DNA of 64,000 nt from Chitinophagaceae bacterium (lineage in GTDB: Bacteria > Bacteroidota > Bacteroidia > Chitinophagales > Chitinophagaceae). A program made the translations under genes and the position numbers. How positions within the stretch are numbered: position 1 is the stretch's first letter; every line of letters starts with the position of its first letter. Under the pieces are notes generated by a model that was not told the origin of the DNA, did not search any database, and saw nothing but the letters and a program-made list of their open reading frames with translations. This document shows, piece by piece, positions 1 to 8,085 of the stretch. The stretch is from contig JAMLHL010000009.1 in NCBI GenBank assembly GCA_023957125.1, forward strand, positions 1 to 64,000. The letters are read 5' to 3'.

Positions 1-281
1 GGAGCGCCGGTGAAGATCCGTGCCGCTTCATCTTTTTGTAAAGTATAAGCCGCAGGATCGCCGGCCTGAATCCGGGCGCTCACCCGGTAATCGGTTTTTC
101 CCGGTTCATAACAGAATGCATACCCGTCCATGGCGGAGTTGTTGAACGACGGTACATCCATTGGGGTAATGATATCTTTCGAGAGGCGTCGGCCTGACGA
201 CTCCACAACGCTCACTTTTTCATCGGGTAAAACCCGTATGTTTTCAGACAGTATCTTTTTTGCTTCCACAACGCTTATCAT
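1..281 (-). CDS. moeA: Molybdopterin molybdenumtransferase MoeA, N-terminal part (cut by window edge)
   Basis: The minus strand is open from an ATG at 281 to the window edge and gives about 93 residues. They match the MoeA N-terminus: an opening helix with VVEAKKIL, a SSGRRLSKDI segment, and the family hallmark PSFNNSAMDGYAF. MoeA inserts molybdate into adenylated molybdopterin to finish the molybdenum cofactor. The start lies 10 bp after the moaA stop, so the two are co-transcribed. They sit at the end of the nitrate reductase cluster, whose NarG needs this cofactor. The remainder of the gene lies outside the window. Confidence 0.93.
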   Translation of the reverse strand, partial: MISVVEAKKILSENIRVLPDEKVSVVESSGRRLSKDIITPMDVPSFNNSAMDGYAFCYEPGKTDYRVSARIQAGDPAAYTLQKDEAARIFTGA

Positions 282-291
282 AATCCTGCTT

Positions 292-1275
292 TTATCCGCC
301 GATGCCGATCATGCTGCGGTTAACAATATTTTTGGGGTCTGCCGACTGGTAACCGTTCCCGAATTGTCCGCCCATCCTGGCATGCTTGTTTTTTACTGAT
401 TGTAATATCAGCGAACTGATATCTTCGTTATTTCTCAGCGCTTCCAGCAAATTCATTTCTTCTTTCCCGAACAAACAGTTTTTCATTTTTCCATCGGCAG
501 TCAGTCGCAGCCGGTTGCAATCTTCGCAGAAAGGTGCGCTCATAGTGGTAATAATACCGAAGGCACCGCGGTATCCATGCACCCTGAAGTTTTTGGAAGT
601 GCTGTGAGCCGGGTCGTTCAACTTCCCGAAACTGTAGCTTGCCCGGATGATATCGAGTATCTTATCACAGGTGATCACCCGGTCTTTATTCCAGCCGTTT
701 CCCAAAAAAGGCATGTACTCAATAAACCGGATATGGATGGGGATTTCTTTGGTTAACGCGATAAAAGAAGGAATTTCATTTTCGTTTATTCCTTTCATGA
801 CCACGGTATTTACCTTCACCCGGAAATCGTTTTCTACCAATAACCGGATATTGGAAAATACCCGTTCATAATGATCTCTTCTGGTGATGTTTGAAAAAAT
901 TTCCGTTTCCAGGGAGTCCAGACTTACATTTACAGAAACAACCCGCGCCTGCTTAATGTCGTCTAAAAATTCATTTACCAGTACGCCGTTAGTAGAAAGT
1001 GCCAGCTCTACCGGTAATTCTGATAAAAGCCGGATAATCTTTCTGAATTCTTTTCGTACCAGGGGTTCTCCACCGGTGATCCGGATTTTTTTGATGCCCA
1101 GTTGAACAAAGACCTTTGCAATAGCCTGTATTTCTTCCGGCGTCATGCGTTTGGAATGGGCATAATAGCCGTGGGGCAGGTCGTAAGGGATGCAGTACGA
1201 ACAACGCAAATTACATTTGTCCGTAATTGAAATCCTGAGATAATCGTGGGTCCTTCCAAATGTGTCTGTGAGCAT
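292..1275 (-). CDS. moaA: GTP 3',8-cyclase MoaA (radical SAM, molybdenum cofactor step 1)
   Basis: 327 residues, the usual family length. The radical-SAM cluster motif CX3CX2C is at residues 21-28, inside ITDKCNLRCSYC. A second Fe-S site is formed by Cys250, Cys253 and Cys267 (FCEDCNRLRL and later NCLFG). The protein ends in the conserved Gly-Gly tail (MIGIGG) needed for activity in this family. It converts GTP to 3',8-cyclo-7,8-dihydro-GTP in the cytoplasm. It is followed closely by moeA and preceded by the TDT-family channel gene, and looks like the distal part of the nar cluster. No moaC, moaD or moaE is seen here, so those must lie elsewhere. Confidence 0.97.
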   Translation of the reverse strand: MLTDTFGRTHDYLRISITDKCNLRCSYCIPYDLPHGYYAHSKRMTPEEIQAIAKVFVQLGIKKIRITGGEPLVRKEFRKIIRLLSELPVELALSTNGVLVNEFLDDIKQARVVSVNVSLDSLETEIFSNITRRDHYERVFSNIRLLVENDFRVKVNTVVMKGINENEIPSFIALTKEIPIHIRFIEYMPFLGNGWNKDRVITCDKILDIIRASYSFGKLNDPAHSTSKNFRVHGYRGAFGIITTMSAPFCEDCNRLRLTADGKMKNCLFGKEEMNLLEALRNNEDISSLILQSVKNKHARMGGQFGNGYQSADPKNIVNRSMIGIGG

Positions 1276-1339
1276 ATGGACAATATTAAATGAAGAATTG
1301 CTGTGTTCCTATGACCTGTATCATGAATGAATATAATTA

Positions 1340-2401
1340 CTATGATTTTTTTGCTATTAACTCCTTACCCGAAGGAACAATCTTTTTTATCAGGTTTTGT
1401 ATAAATCCATAAAATGTAAGAGACCAGGCCAGCAGGGCAAAAAAGATAAAATATTTTGTAATGGGAAGCAGGAAGTCCAGTTCCATTGCTTTGGCCATTT
1501 CGAAAGTGCAGGCGGTGTACATGCCCAGCGGGAATACAGCCCCCCAGTACAAGGGATCGTATTTCAGTGGGAAACGTTTATACACGTGCCGCCAGAAGGC
1601 TAAAATGAAAAGCATGGGGATCCACCAGGTGCCTGTTACCCAGTAAAAAATGGTGAAACCTTTTAAAAAAGCCAACGTGGAGAGTAAGAAAGGCGCATGG
1701 GGCGTATTGATGATCAGCAGGGAACCGGCGAGGGTGGAAATAGCCATGGCGCCCATATTGATCCAATAAGGCGGCGTGAGATCACCGGGCGAAAATTTGA
1801 AAAACGTATAACGGTAAAAAATCAAAGAGATCATCCAGATATACAACATCCCGCCCCAGAGCCACATGGAAAAAGCAAAGAAATTGAGGATAAGTTTATA
1901 AGCCACGAAATGCATGGACATTTTAGCGCTCAGTACCGCCAGACTTTGTGTTGACACTACCGCCAGCAACCAGGAACCGTTGATGCCATCCGAAAAGGAA
2001 GGTTTATTGGGTTTGATAGTGAGGTTGGTAAAGATGATGGAGTTGGTGATCACCCAGAGCGCAACGGCAGCAAACCAAAATATTCTGGCAACCTGGTAAT
2101 TGTTGTTCAACAGGATAAATTCCGTACCCACCAGGGCAGTGGCCGTAACAAAAGTAAAAAAGCCCATTCCCCGTACATGATCAAACAGATCGTGAAGCAA
2201 CTGTTGTTTGAACCATACAATTCTTAAAATGGTGGCTATGCATAAAACAGAATAAAGAAAAATATTTATCCAAAACAGCGGATAGGCGATATAATTCATT
2301 TCCAGGAAAAGCGAGGCGCTGGATACGATGCCCGTGGCCATTACCATCGCAAAGTAGGAAGGGGATAGTTCTCTGATCGCATCCGTAATAATTTTTTTCA
2401 T
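1340..2401 (-). CDS. TDT/SLAC1-family membrane transporter (TehA-like)
   Basis: About 353 residues with roughly ten hydrophobic segments. The opening LSPSYFAMVMATGIV is typical of the tellurite-resistance/dicarboxylate transporter and SLAC1 anion-channel family. I chose the ATG at 2401, 23 bp after the narK stop. An in-frame ATG at 2440 would overlap narK by 17 bp and only adds a hydrophilic stretch. Members of this family pass anions (chloride, nitrate, C4-dicarboxylates, sulfite). Its place between narK and moaA suggests an anion path connected with nitrate respiration, such as nitrite export, but that is inference from context. Confidence 0.85.
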   Translation of the reverse strand: MKKIITDAIRELSPSYFAMVMATGIVSSASLFLEMNYIAYPLFWINIFLYSVLCIATILRIVWFKQQLLHDLFDHVRGMGFFTFVTATALVGTEFILLNNNYQVARIFWFAAVALWVITNSIIFTNLTIKPNKPSFSDGINGSWLLAVVSTQSLAVLSAKMSMHFVAYKLILNFFAFSMWLWGGMLYIWMISLIFYRYTFFKFSPGDLTPPYWINMGAMAISTLAGSLLIINTPHAPFLLSTLAFLKGFTIFYWVTGTWWIPMLFILAFWRHVYKRFPLKYDPLYWGAVFPLGMYTACTFEMAKAMELDFLLPITKYFIFFALLAWSLTFYGFIQNLIKKIVPSGKELIAKKS

Positions 2402-2423
2402 CCGTTGCTGTTTATATGGTTCT

Positions 2424-3902
2424 TCAGGTGGCAGTAGCATCAATCCGTTTTATGGCAAATCGCATCCAGATAAGGCTGATCAGGGCGATGATAAAAAGAA
2501 AGATCCAGCAGCTTGTCCATACCCCCGTGATGTTTAGAAGATACCCGAAAAGGATAGGACCGAGGAAGCCTCCCATACCGCCGAGTACGCCCACGATGCC
2601 GCCTACCGTTCCCACATCGTTGGGGTAATAGGTAGGGATGTGTTTGAAAACAGCCGCTGAGCCAATGCCCATCATGATGCCGATAATAAAAACCAGGGTC
2701 GAAAAAATCCATTTGTTCGCCTGGAAATAGATCAGGGTTACCCCTTTGGCAAGGAGCTGACCTTTATTTATATTGTCGCCCACTTTTACCTGGGGTTCAT
2801 GCCAGGCGAATGTAGAAGGCAGGGGTAAGAAGCCTTCCTTGTCGTGATGGATGCCGAAACGAATGGTAATGTGGTCTTCTTTGTTTTGAAGAGGATAAAT
2901 CGTTTTTTCCGCAGGCTGCTGAAGGTCTGTAATGATTATTTCACTATCGGTAACTGCCATTACAGTTCCGGGCTGAGCCGCCATGACGCCCTGTCCCGGA
3001 GTCTGAATTTCTACCCTGGGTGGAAAAAGAAACAGCAGGCAAATGATGGAAACCCCAAACACCCAGTACAATACGATACGGGCGCCAACCCTGTCAGCAA
3101 GCACTCCTCCTGCCGCCCGTATCAATCCCGAAGGCAGATTAAATGCGGTTGTCATGAATCCGGCCGTAAGAATGGTCATGGAGTAAACGTTGACATAATA
3201 AGGAATGAGCCACTGGGTCAACGCCACAAAGCCTCCGAATACAAAAAAATAATACATGCCAAACCGCCAAACCTGCAGGTGCTTCAGCGGGGAAAATCTT
3301 TGCATAAACGATTTCACATTTTGAGGCTTCCTGTTTTTGGCAAACAACAGGAAAACGATGGCAACTACCAACAACAGCGCCGCATAGAGTTGCGGTAAAA
3401 TGCGCCAGCCTTCAAGATGGGTATTATTTTGAGTGAGCCGGTTCAGCAGACCCGGGGCCAATAGGGTCGTTAGCGCTGCGCCGATATTTCCGGTGCCGAA
3501 TAACCCCAGGGCGGTTCCCTGTTTTTCTTTAGGATACCAGAGAGAGGTGTAAGCCACGCCCGCAGCGAAGGAACTTCCTGCAATGCCAAAGCCGATACTG
3601 AGCAGCAAAAAGGTATTATAGTCGTTGGCCCGCGACAGAAAAAACATAGGGATGGCGCTGATTATTAAAATAGCGCTCATTACCCATTTGCCCCCAAATT
3701 TATCAGTAAGCACTCCTATCGGTAAACGCAACAGGGAGCCCACCAATACCGGCAGGCCTAAAAGCCAGCCTGTTTGTATAGGTGTCCACCTGAAAATGCC
3801 GTTATTGGTCAGGAAAGTTACCAGCACTCCGTTGATCATCCAGGCAGCAAAGCATACGGTGAAGGCCAGAAAGCTGAGCAGCAGGATGCGATGAGACTTC
3901 AT
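2424..3902 (-). CDS. narK: NarK-type nitrate/nitrite transporter (MFS) with a large inserted domain
   Basis: 492 residues. Major-facilitator fold with the two nitrate-signature glycine motifs: GTGNIGAALTTLLAP near residues 137-150 and GVLGGMGGFLGP near 438-449. The N-terminal half also has the PIGVLTDKFGGK loop. Residues about 294-396 are not part of a normal NarK: they form a hydrophilic stretch of some 100 residues between two membrane segments in the C-terminal half, ending in VKVGDNINKGQLLAKG, which resembles the closing hairpin of a lipoyl-like (barrel-sandwich) domain. The gene sits between the hemerythrin gene and the TDT channel gene in the nar cluster. Nitrate uptake, nitrite export or exchange are all possible. 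Confidence 0.93.
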   Translation of the reverse strand: MKSHRILLLSFLAFTVCFAAWMINGVLVTFLTNNGIFRWTPIQTGWLLGLPVLVGSLLRLPIGVLTDKFGGKWVMSAILIISAIPMFFLSRANDYNTFLLLSIGFGIAGSSFAAGVAYTSLWYPKEKQGTALGLFGTGNIGAALTTLLAPGLLNRLTQNNTHLEGWRILPQLYAALLLVVAIVFLLFAKNRKPQNVKSFMQRFSPLKHLQVWRFGMYYFFVFGGFVALTQWLIPYYVNVYSMTILTAGFMTTAFNLPSGLIRAAGGVLADRVGARIVLYWVFGVSIICLLFLFPPRVEIQTPGQGVMAAQPGTVMAVTDSEIIITDLQQPAEKTIYPLQNKEDHITIRFGIHHDKEGFLPLPSTFAWHEPQVKVGDNINKGQLLAKGVTLIYFQANKWIFSTLVFIIGIMMGIGSAAVFKHIPTYYPNDVGTVGGIVGVLGGMGGFLGPILFGYLLNITGVWTSCWIFLFIIALISLIWMRFAIKRIDATAT

Positions 3903-3943
3903 GGGATTACCCTTTATGATTAGAGAACGGTGATAACCTGACT

Positions 3944-4621
3944 TCAGGATTGGCTTTCAATTTCTTCAAACTCTTCTTTGGTGAGGTATTTTTGAGCCAG
4001 CGGGAAAAGCGTGTAGTCTTCACGATAGATATGCAACTTCAGTAATTCAATCAGTTCCCGGCCATTTTCATAAGCGGTATCCAAAACAAAGATCCTGGAT
4101 ACCTCGTCTTTCAGTCGGGAAGCAAGACCTAAGAAATTAAAGGTGAGAGCGCCAAGCTGGATAAACTTCACGTGGTCGTCTTCCATCACGTCTATTGCCG
4201 TCTTTGGATTTTTCCCGATGCCATGTTCTCCCGCTTCAATTAATCGTTTGTGCAATAAGGGGAAAAGGGTTTTTTCTTCCCTGGCGTTATGCGGAAACAG
4301 ATCATCGTCCAGGAAATTGAAAAAGGTTTTGAACGATTCATTGATCACGTTATCCAGTTGGTAGCCGTTGGCTTTGAATTCGGTTAATGCGCGCTCAAAT
4401 TTTTCGATTATCACGATAGCATTTCTATGTTCATTCACCAGCGTCTGTAAGGGTTTTTCCAGTTCTTCAAACGGGATTTTCAGCGTTCCCGGTTGTTCAT
4501 ACGCCGAAGGAGGTTCCATCGGGGTATGCTCCATCTGTTCCAATCCTTTTTCGGCGTTTCTTTTCACCGGGTCTGTTTTAGACAACTGCTTTAAATCCGG
4601 CATGTTTTTTTTAACTATCAT
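3944..4621 (-). CDS. Hemerythrin HHE-domain protein
   Basis: 225 residues, no signal peptide. After an N-terminal hydrophilic stretch of about 60 residues, the rest carries the spaced His/Glu pattern of a di-iron hemerythrin four-helix bundle: NEHRNAIV, FPHNAREEKTLFPLL, DDHVKFIQ and HIYREDYTLFPLAQ. Such proteins bind O2 or NO at a di-iron centre, and YtfE/ScdA-like members protect or repair iron-sulfur clusters under nitrosative stress. The place between narI/membrane protein and narK fits a role in coping with NO formed during nitrate respiration, which is inference. No ScdA-type N-terminal domain with a DUF542 cysteine was seen. Confidence 0.88.
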   Translation of the reverse strand: MIVKKNMPDLKQLSKTDPVKRNAEKGLEQMEHTPMEPPSAYEQPGTLKIPFEELEKPLQTLVNEHRNAIVIIEKFERALTEFKANGYQLDNVINESFKTFFNFLDDDLFPHNAREEKTLFPLLHKRLIEAGEHGIGKNPKTAIDVMEDDHVKFIQLGALTFNFLGLASRLKDEVSRIFVLDTAYENGRELIELLKLHIYREDYTLFPLAQKYLTKEEFEEIESQS

Positions 4622-4659
4622 ATTGGTTCATCTTTTTTTTCGCTATTCGGTTCGGAAAT

Positions 4660-5040
4660 TCACCCTGCCTTATATTTTATAGTCCAGATGATGCCCGCAA
4701 CGACGATGAGAAAGAGTAAAACGCTGACGGTGTTTTTGTTTCTTGTCATGGATCGGAAAATCGGAAGATCGAACCGCAGCGTTTGACCTCTTTCGCGGAG
4801 CGCTTTTATAGCCATATAAATGACATAACCGGTCATGAAAAGCAGAAGGATCAACAAGCCGTTAAACCCGTGTTTAAACCAGGCTGCTTCCGGCGTTTCA
4901 TTGAACGGCTGATACTGGGCAACTGTAGATTGATTAAAAAACAACATAATGCAGGAAACCGGGATCACGAAGTTTCGGAAGAACTTGTGATTTCGCTTTA
5001 TTCCTGACCTCTTTACCGTTTGATTTGTATTCTTTCTCAA
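4660..5040 (-). CDS. Small membrane protein of unknown function in the nar cluster
   Basis: 126 residues. I do not recognise the family. A basic N-terminus leads into a hydrophobic segment (about residues 25-42, possibly a signal anchor), a second at about 56-75 (LLILLLFMTGYVIYMAI) and a third near the C-terminus (about 106-122). Between the second and third is a basic loop with RERGQTLRFDLPIF. It starts 75 bp after the narI stop and ends 39 bp before the hemerythrin gene, so it is probably co-transcribed with the reductase. Possible roles: accessory subunit, assembly factor, or a link between quinol oxidation and the cytochrome c. None is shown by the sequence. Confidence 0.72.
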   Translation of the reverse strand: MRKNTNQTVKRSGIKRNHKFFRNFVIPVSCIMLFFNQSTVAQYQPFNETPEAAWFKHGFNGLLILLLFMTGYVIYMAIKALRERGQTLRFDLPIFRSMTRNKNTVSVLLFLIVVAGIIWTIKYKAG

Positions 5041-5114
5041 CGTGATTACATTTAATTGTTCTCAAATTCAGTAGATCGCCTGGTTTTATTTAACAGGGCG
5101 CTCAACTTGTCCGG

Positions 5115-5840
5115 TCAGTTGTTCGTGGATTTCCGCCCTTCCGAATGGGAACGGGAAGTGCGGATGCGTTTTCGGTTCCAGTTCCAGATCACCTGCTGGT
5201 AGCTTCTCCAGGTATAATCCAGCGGATAAACGAGGAAGTGCATAAAACGGGTGAAGGGAATGAACGCAATCAGTGTGAAAGCCGATACTACGTGTATTTT
5301 CAAAGACAGCGAATCAACGCTGGCGATAGCATCCATCTGCGGATCAAACACAAAAATGGAACGCAGATAGGGCGTTACAAAAGCGGCAAACCACGAAGAA
5401 CCCCAACGATTGTGATAAGCGACCAACAGTCCGGAAATGATCTGTACCAGCAGGATGATAAATACAACGACATCCATTTTAGAAGTGACGATCTGGATCC
5501 TCCGGTTGGTCAAACGGCGTTGTACCAGCAAAAGTACCCCTACGAAAGCGCTGAGTCCGAAAGCGAATGCCGTGATCTCAAGGATTAATAACCTGACGGG
5601 TTCGCCGTTCCAGGCAAGAACGCTTTTGGGGAAAAGGAAGGCGATCAGATGCCCGAAAAAAAGAACGAACAATCCCCAGTGGAAAGGCTGGCTTCCCCAG
5701 AAGAGTCTTCTGCCTTCGAGGAATTGGGAGGAATAGGAGGAAACGCTGAATCCCCGGTTCCTGTACCGGTAAATGGAACCGATCAGGAAGATAAAAAGCG
5801 ATGCATAAGGCAGGGCTACGAACAGCAAATAGTTCGTCAT
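5115..5840 (-). CDS. narI: Respiratory nitrate reductase gamma subunit NarI (cytochrome b)
   Basis: 241 residues with five hydrophobic segments. The four haem-ligand histidines are in the expected places: His54 and His64 (PFHWGLFVLFFGHL, 10 apart) and His183 and His201 (IHVV to MHFL, 18 apart), the same spacings as E. coli NarI. It anchors NarGH to the cytoplasmic membrane, oxidises quinol and passes electrons through two b haems to NarH. Its ATG is 2 bp after the narJ stop. The C-terminal tail is short and very basic. Confidence 0.96.
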   Translation of the reverse strand: MTNYLLFVALPYASLFIFLIGSIYRYRNRGFSVSSYSSQFLEGRRLFWGSQPFHWGLFVLFFGHLIAFLFPKSVLAWNGEPVRLLILEITAFAFGLSAFVGVLLLVQRRLTNRRIQIVTSKMDVVVFIILLVQIISGLLVAYHNRWGSSWFAAFVTPYLRSIFVFDPQMDAIASVDSLSLKIHVVSAFTLIAFIPFTRFMHFLVYPLDYTWRSYQQVIWNWNRKRIRTSRSHSEGRKSTNN

Positions 5841-5842
5841 AA

Positions 5843-6574
5843 CTAATCCAGTTTATAGTTATTAAATAAATTATTAAGTTCCGCTCCGTTTGCCATCCCG
5901 GCTACGCCTTCGTTCAGACTCTTTTTTGAAAAAAAAGACTGGTGATGCTGCTGGTTGACAATGGTGCTTTCGGGCTTTTCATAGTGTACGCCTTCAAAAT
6001 CTTTTTCAAATACCATCAGCAGAGCTGAAAAGGCATTTCGATATACGTTGCCCGTATTCAGTTCTTCCTGTATAATAGCGCTGTGTAGCTTTCTTAAAAC
6101 TTTGGTCTTTAGTTCAACCCGCGATTGCGAGAATTCCCGGATCATTTTCCTGATCCCGGGGATCATGATTTTTACTACCAGTTCATTAATGAATTCCTGG
6201 TCATTTGTGACGTGCAGAAGAGTCAGCATGTTGCAGAGATTATCCGGCAAATCTGTACCGCAGTCATTATTTACTTTTTGTTGTTCTTCCTGCATGTGAA
6301 GCAGGAAAGCACCTCTTTTGTAATCTTCTCCAAAAATTACATAGCCGAGATCGAGGTAGCAGATGGGCTGAACATCAAAAGTGCGGGTATATAGTTCTTC
6401 ATATTCATCTGCGGTATGGCTTTTTACGTAATCCGCAAACGCGGTAAATTCTATCGCCGCTTCGGGATATCGTTCCTCCAGCATGCGCAGGCAACGGTTG
6501 ATTGTTAGCGGATAGTCCTCTCCGGGATATCTGAACAGATCTGCAAGAATGGTATAATGATAATATCGGGTCAT
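5843..6574 (-). CDS. narJ: Nitrate reductase molybdenum cofactor assembly chaperone NarJ
   Basis: 243 residues from the ATG at 6574, which follows the narH stop by one base. A start at 6610 would overlap narH by 35 bp and is less likely. The sequence has the all-helical TorD/NarJ fold: LADLFRYPGEDY near the start, then an E-E-L-Y-T-R-T-F-D stretch (YEELYTRTFDVQP) and a helical second half. NarJ binds apo-NarG and helps cofactor and Fe-S insertion before membrane docking. It is not part of the final enzyme. The position between narH and narI is the usual one. Confidence 0.93.
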   Translation of the reverse strand: MTRYYHYTILADLFRYPGEDYPLTINRCLRMLEERYPEAAIEFTAFADYVKSHTADEYEELYTRTFDVQPICYLDLGYVIFGEDYKRGAFLLHMQEEQQKVNNDCGTDLPDNLCNMLTLLHVTNDQEFINELVVKIMIPGIRKMIREFSQSRVELKTKVLRKLHSAIIQEELNTGNVYRNAFSALLMVFEKDFEGVHYEKPESTIVNQQHHQSFFSKKSLNEGVAGMANGAELNNLFNNYKLD

Positions 6575-6575
6575 A

Positions 6576-8066
6576 TTATAAGCCTCTTTGGGGACGTTCT
6601 TTAAATCCAAATCCTGTACTTCCTTTCACATCCGCTGTACTTTCCAGCATCTCAATTGACTCTTCGCGGTGGGCTGCAGGAATTACAAAGCGTTCGTCAA
6701 AGGTGGCCAGTGAAGTAAGCCTGAAGATGGCATCGGCGGTATCGGCGTCTATACCTGCTTCTTCAAGGGCCGCAGCCGCTTCCTCCCGACTGGTATCGCC
6801 TACGGTAACGCTTCTTCTGTGTGTTCTGACCGCCATCAGCCGTTTCATCACAGCTACTATTTTTTCGGTATTCCCGGCGGAGAACAGAGAAGCAAGATAT
6901 CTCATGGGCAACCGGTTACTTTCCACTCCGTTCCAGAGCGACTTACCGGTGGAATCATAAACCCCGTCATTCACTTTTGCCATGGTGGGCAACAGGGCAG
7001 GAACATAAAACAAATTAGGCAGCGTCCGGAATTCAGGATGCAGCGGGAGCGCCAGTTTCCACTCTTTTACAAACTTCCATACGGGTGATCGCTGGGCCGC
7101 TTCAATCGTGGAGTCGGCGATGCCATTTTCTTTGGCCTGGCGGATTATTTCCGGATCAAAGGGATCCAGGTAAATATCCATCTGGGCATCTACCAACTGG
7201 TCTTCGGGAGCAGCCGCAGCCTGCTCAATCTTGTCGGCATCGTACAGCAGGGGGCCTAAATAGCGTATCCTTCCCACACAGGAGTGGAAGCATGCCGGCG
7301 CCTGACCCGATTCCAGGCGGGGATAACACAGTACGCATTTTTCTGATTTCCCGGTATGCCAGTTATAATAGGTCTTTTTATACGGGCAGGCCGTTACACA
7401 CATTCTCCATGCACGGCAACGTTGCTGGTTGATAAGCACTATGCCGTCTTCCCCTCTCTTATATATTGCGCCTGAAGGGCAGGAAGCCACACAGGCGGGA
7501 TTAAGACAATGGTTACAAATCCGGGGCAGGTAGAAGAAGGTCATTCGTTCCAACTGGAACATCGCTTCCTGTTCGGCGGCGGTTAATTTGTCCAGGTTTA
7601 CATCCTGACGGGCATAATCGGGAGAACCGCCTAAATCATCGTCCCAGTTGGGGCCGGACTGCACGTCCACGTGTTCCCCAGTGACCAGGGAAACCGGTCG
7701 CGCCGTGGGCTGGTCGTTCCCTTCCGGCGCTGTAAACAGATCCTGGTATTTATAGGTCCAGGGCTCGTAGTAATCATCCAGCACGGGCAGATGGGGATTG
7801 TGAAAGATATTTTTTAAACCTTTGAATTTCCCGGCCCCTTTCAGCGATACGGTATCGCCGTTTTTTTCCCATCCTCCTTTATATATTTCCTGATCTTCCC
7901 ATTTGGTTGGATATCCTGTACCGGGTTTGGTCTCAACGTTGTTCCACCACATATACTCAGCCCCTTTGCGATCGGTCCAGATATTTTTACAGGCAATGGA
8001 GCAGGTATGGCATCCTATACATTTGTCCAGGTGAAAAACCATTGCGATTTGAGATCTTATATCCAT
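6576..8066 (-). CDS. narH: Respiratory nitrate reductase beta subunit NarH (Fe-S protein)
   Basis: 496 residues. Four ferredoxin-type cysteine groups are visible: C16-C19-C22-C26 (CIGCHTCSIACKN), CNHCLNPACVASCP, CRAWRMCVTACP, and CVLCYP followed by CFHSC. In the third group a Trp takes the place of one Cys, as in E. coli NarH, where this gives a [3Fe-4S] cluster. The subunit carries electrons from NarI haem to NarG on the cytoplasmic side. Its ATG is 19 bp after the narG stop. Confidence 0.97.
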   Translation of the reverse strand: MDIRSQIAMVFHLDKCIGCHTCSIACKNIWTDRKGAEYMWWNNVETKPGTGYPTKWEDQEIYKGGWEKNGDTVSLKGAGKFKGLKNIFHNPHLPVLDDYYEPWTYKYQDLFTAPEGNDQPTARPVSLVTGEHVDVQSGPNWDDDLGGSPDYARQDVNLDKLTAAEQEAMFQLERMTFFYLPRICNHCLNPACVASCPSGAIYKRGEDGIVLINQQRCRAWRMCVTACPYKKTYYNWHTGKSEKCVLCYPRLESGQAPACFHSCVGRIRYLGPLLYDADKIEQAAAAPEDQLVDAQMDIYLDPFDPEIIRQAKENGIADSTIEAAQRSPVWKFVKEWKLALPLHPEFRTLPNLFYVPALLPTMAKVNDGVYDSTGKSLWNGVESNRLPMRYLASLFSAGNTEKIVAVMKRLMAVRTHRRSVTVGDTSREEAAAALEEAGIDADTADAIFRLTSLATFDERFVIPAAHREESIEMLESTADVKGSTGFGFKERPQRGL

Positions 8067-8085
8067 AATTATCGAATTGAATTAA

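Noticed and set aside
130..399. Plus-strand frame over the moeA/moaA junction
   Set aside because: It lies opposite two clear molybdenum cofactor genes and has no family features.
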